Source of the DNA: Imperialibacter sp. EC-SDR9
GTDB taxonomy: Bacteria; Bacteroidota; Bacteroidia; Cytophagales; Cyclobacteriaceae
Assembly (NCBI RefSeq): GCF_902498805.1
Contig: NZ_LR701582.1
Span: 124,001 to 188,000, forward strand
Reading direction: 5' to 3'
Length of the DNA: 64,000 nt
Of the stretch, positions 61,869 to 64,000 are shown piece by piece. The first letter of the stretch is position 1. Every line of letters starts with the position of its first letter. The position numbers and the translations under genes were made by a program. Under the pieces are notes generated by a model. It was not told the origin of the DNA and ran no database searches. It saw only the letters and a program-made list of their open reading frames with translations.

Positions 61869-61894
61869 CACTATATGATATTTCTTCTTTTAAC

Positions 61895-63106
61895 TTAGGC
61901 CAGCACTTCCTTCACTTTGGTGGCGGCATCTTTTAGCACGATGGCTGGGAACACTTTCAGTCCTGACTCAGCAATTATTTTCGCTCCTTCTTCAGCGTTG
62001 GTGCCTTGAAGACGAACAATGATTGGTACTTTGATCTCTCCTATGTTTTTGTAGGCTTCTACCACACCTGTAGCTACTCTGTCGCAGCGTACGATACCCC
62101 CGAAAATGTTGATAAGGATAGCCTTCACGTTAGGGTCTTTTAGGATGATCCTGAAGCCGGCTTCAACAGTTTTTGCGTTGGCTCCACCCCCTACGTCAAG
62201 GAAGTTGGCAGGTTCGCCACCAGAAAGCTTGATGATGTCCATAGTAGCCATGGCCAGTCCCGCACCATTTACCATGCAACCCACGTTTCCGTCGAGCTTC
62301 ACATAGTTAAGACCTGCTACGCCGGCCTCTACTTCCAAAGGATCTTCCTCCGAAATATCACGAAGCTCAGCTAGGTCTTTGTGACGGAACAAGGCGTTGT
62401 CGTCAAGGTTCACTTTGGCATCAACAGCCAGAATTTTGTTATCAGAAGTTTTCAACACAGGGTTGATCTCAAACATGGTGGAGTCACTTCCAATGAATGC
62501 ATTGTAAAGAGAATGGATAAATTTCACCATTTCCTTTAGTGCGTTGCCTTCCAGCCCCAATTTGAAAGCCACTTTGCGTGCCTGGAAGGGCTGCAAACCA
62601 ACAGATGGGTCTATCCACTCTTTAATTATTTTCTCAGGTGTATGCGCAGCCACTTCTTCGATGTCCATACCACCCTCAGTAGATGCCATGATAACATTGC
62701 TGGCCTTTGCCCTGTCGAGCAAAATACTCATGTAATATTCTTTCGGCTCCGATTCGCCAGGATAGTAAACGTCCTGAGCAATGAGCACTTTATTCACCTT
62801 TTTTCCTTCGGGCCCAGTTTGGTGTGTTACCAGCGTACCTCCCAATATTTTTTCAGCCTTTGGTGCCACTTCATTCAGGCTCTTGGCAAGCACCACTCCA
62901 TTGGAATCGGTTTCCCTTACTTTGCCCTTACCACGTCCGCCGGCATGGATTTGTGCTTTTACAACATACCAGCTTGTGCCTGTGTCTGCATTGAGGGTTC
63001 TTGCAGCTTCCAAAGCCCTTTCAGGCGTATCAGCAACGATACCTTCCTGGATGGTAACTCCGTAGCTTTTCAGAATTCCTTTGGCTTGATATTCGTGAAT
63101 GTTCAT
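61895..63106 (-). CDS. sucC: Succinate-CoA ligase (ADP-forming), beta subunit
   Basis: 403 residues, a little longer than E. coli SucC (388) as is usual in Bacteroidota. The ATP-grasp N-terminus ([17 protein letters not shown]), the loop [15 protein letters not shown], the metal/nucleotide-binding EINPV ([22 protein letters not shown]) and the C-terminal ligase part ([44 protein letters not shown]) are all present. It forms succinate and ATP or GTP from succinyl-CoA in the TCA cycle with SucD, which is not encoded nearby. Single gene with its own terminator. Confidence 0.97.
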   Translation of the reverse strand: MNIHEYQAKGILKSYGVTIQEGIVADTPERALEAARTLNADTGTSWYVVKAQIHAGGRGKGKVRETDSNGVVLAKSLNEVAPKAEKILGGTLVTHQTGPEGKKVNKVLIAQDVYYPGESEPKEYYMSILLDRAKASNVIMASTEGGMDIEEVAAHTPEKIIKEWIDPSVGLQPFQARKVAFKLGLEGNALKEMVKFIHSLYNAFIGSDSTMFEINPVLKTSDNKILAVDAKVNLDDNALFRHKDLAELRDISEEDPLEVEAGVAGLNYVKLDGNVGCMVNGAGLAMATMDIIKLSGGEPANFLDVGGGANAKTVEAGFRIILKDPNVKAILINIFGGIVRCDRVATGVVEAYKNIGEIKVPIIVRLQGTNAEEGAKIIAESGLKVFPAIVLKDAATKVKEVLA

Positions 63107-63194
63107 CCTCTAATTTTTTTGTGCGAATCTAAGCCATAGGGGGTGCAATTACAAGCTAAAGTTTAATGATGAAGAGATCGGTAGTTATAAAGCC

Positions 63195-63223
63195 TTGAGG
63201 GAAAGGCAATCTTTCTATATTTG
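63195..63223 (+). promoter_or_regulatory. Bacteroidota promoter of the lolD-like gene
   Basis: TTG (63195-63197) and TATATTTG (63216-63223) are spaced by 18 bp, close to the usual Bacteroidota -33/-7 spacing. The start codon at 63243 lies 20 bp further on, so the leader would be short. Confidence 0.65.
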
Positions 63224-63242
63224 CAGGGCAACAATTTTTTAG

Positions 63243-63908
63243 ATGCTAAAAGCGACAGGAATAAAGAAAAAATACGGCAACCTTGAAGTGTTGAAAGGCA
63301 TAGACCTTGAAATAGCCAAAGGAGAAGTAGTTTCCATAGTGGGAGCAAGCGGAGCCGGTAAAAGCACTCTTTTGCATATACTTGGTAGTTTGGACAATCC
63401 AGACGAAGGCACGATAGAACTGTCGGGTAAAGATGTTTTTAAGTTGAGTTCTACCCAACTGGCATCTTTTCGTAACAAAGAGATTGGCTTTGTCTTCCAG
63501 TTTCACAACTTGTTGCCTGAGTTTACGGCGCTGGAGAATGTGTGCATACCCGGTTACATAGGCGGCAGAAATGATGACGAGGTAGCAAAGAGAGCAAAGG
63601 AGTTGTTGCAGCTTTTGGGCCTGGGTGCCAGGCTCGACCATAAGCCTTCAGCCCTTTCCGGAGGCGAGCAACAGAGAACAGCCATTGCCAGGGCGCTGAT
63701 TAATAACCCCTCCATTGTTTTTGGTGATGAGCCCAGTGGTAACCTCGATTCTAAGAATGCTAATGAGCTCCACAACCTGTTTTTTAAGATTAGAGAGGAG
63801 CTGGGCCACACCTTTGTCATTGTTACCCACAACGAAGAATTTGCCGCTATGGCCGACCGGACATTGGAAATTCAGGACGGCATGGTGCTTACTGATGCGG
63901 AAAAATGA
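63243..63908 (+). CDS. ABC transporter ATP-binding protein (LolD-like)
   Basis: 221 residues. Walker A GASGAGKST, Q-loop GFVFQFHNLLPEFTALENV, signature LSGGEQQRTAIARAL, Walker B IVFGDEP, D-loop SGNLDS and switch His in VTHNE are complete. The LLPEFTALENV stretch and FGDEPSGNLD variant are typical of LolD, which drives release of lipoproteins from the inner membrane, though MacB-type ATPases look alike. The LolC/E permease is not in the window. The stop codon overlaps the start of the next gene by 4 nt (ATGA). Confidence 0.93.
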   Translation: MLKATGIKKKYGNLEVLKGIDLEIAKGEVVSIVGASGAGKSTLLHILGSLDNPDEGTIELSGKDVFKLSSTQLASFRNKEIGFVFQFHNLLPEFTALENVCIPGYIGGRNDDEVAKRAKELLQLLGLGARLDHKPSALSGGEQQRTAIARALINNPSIVFGDEPSGNLDSKNANELHNLFFKIREELGHTFVIVTHNEEFAAMADRTLEIQDGMVLTDAEK

Positions 63909-64000
63909 GGAGATGGAAGAGCGTGCCGGCAGGGGTAAAGTATATGCTGCTTGCCACACTTCTCTTTGCAATGATGAAGGTTTGCGTGAAAATGGTTCCG
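63905..64000 (+). CDS. EamA/DMT family transporter, N-terminal fragment
   Basis: Only 32 codons are in the window. The start codon overlaps the stop of the LolD-like gene (ATGA at 63905-63908). The sequence MRRWKSVPAGVKYMLLATLL followed by FAMMKVCVKMVP is the first transmembrane helix of an EamA-type drug/metabolite transporter (the typical pattern is KYMLLATLLFALMNxxVK). The rest of the gene, and so its substrate, lies beyond the window. Confidence 0.7.
   Translation, partial: MRRWKSVPAGVKYMLLATLLFAMMKVCVKMVP

Overview
The window looks like the chromosome of a free-living, probably marine or soil, Bacteroidota bacterium of the Cytophagales type. Evidence: a SusC/SusD pair with an ECF sigma factor, several lipoproteins with typical lipoboxes, Bacteroidota-type -7 elements (TAnnTTTG), DUF1573, PmoA-like DUF6807 and FG-GAP/VCBS families, PadR-linked MacB/FtsX permeases, and hybrid histidine kinases without membrane segments. 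No tRNA, rRNA, CRISPR array, transposase or phage gene was seen, so apart from one unusual locus this is ordinary chromosome with mixed housekeeping and nutrient-use genes.

Layout. 1-6000: 5' part of a phosphohexomutase gene, a hypothetical gene, a secreted esterase, a five-gene thiol/sulfur operon (DUF2892, two rhodaneses, a small Cys-rich membrane protein, thioredoxin), trpS and a DUF1573 protein. 6000-13400: a luciferase-like oxidoreductase, then a hexuronate operon read leftwards (DUF6807 protein, mannonate-oxidoreductase-like SDR, uxaC, exuT-like MFS), facing a Tat-exported Gfo/Idh/MocA oxidoreductase. 13400-19700: FKBP lipoprotein, DUF255 thioredoxin-fold lipoprotein and a giant FG-GAP/ASPIC lipoprotein. 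19900-26800: SusD, SusC, ECF sigma factor and a divergent LacI regulator. 26800-34950: 3-mercaptopyruvate sulfurtransferase-like protein, an unknown membrane protein, a small outer-membrane protein, a GH106-type glycosidase, a lipoprotein and an Ig-like lipoprotein. 35000-48100: PadR plus FtsX-type permease, a kinase-aminotransferase fusion, a secreted hydrolase, msrB, a second permease, a CocE-type hydrolase and an ABC ATPase. 48000-52150: penicillin acylase family, an outer-membrane barrel and a YkgJ-type Cys-cluster protein.

The most striking part is 52162-61824. It holds two paralogous copies of each of three genes: a small STAS-like protein, an about 810-residue fusion of an alpha-oxoamine synthase (PLP) with a GNAT/FemAB-like acyltransferase, and a soluble HAMP-PAS-histidine kinase-receiver hybrid. 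The STAS-like/synthase pairs form the two outer arms as mirror images, each divergent across about 126-129 bp, and the two kinases sit in tandem between them. An alpha-oxoamine synthase beside a hybrid kinase recalls the CqsA/CqsS and LqsA/LqsS autoinducer systems. A synthase fused to an N-acyltransferase recalls ceramide or sulfonolipid synthesis. The locus may therefore make, and sense from inside the cell, two related N-acylated aminoketone lipids or signals. This is inference from architecture only.

61890-64000: sucC, a LolD-type ABC ATPase with a good Bacteroidota promoter, and the start of an EamA-type transporter cut by the window end.
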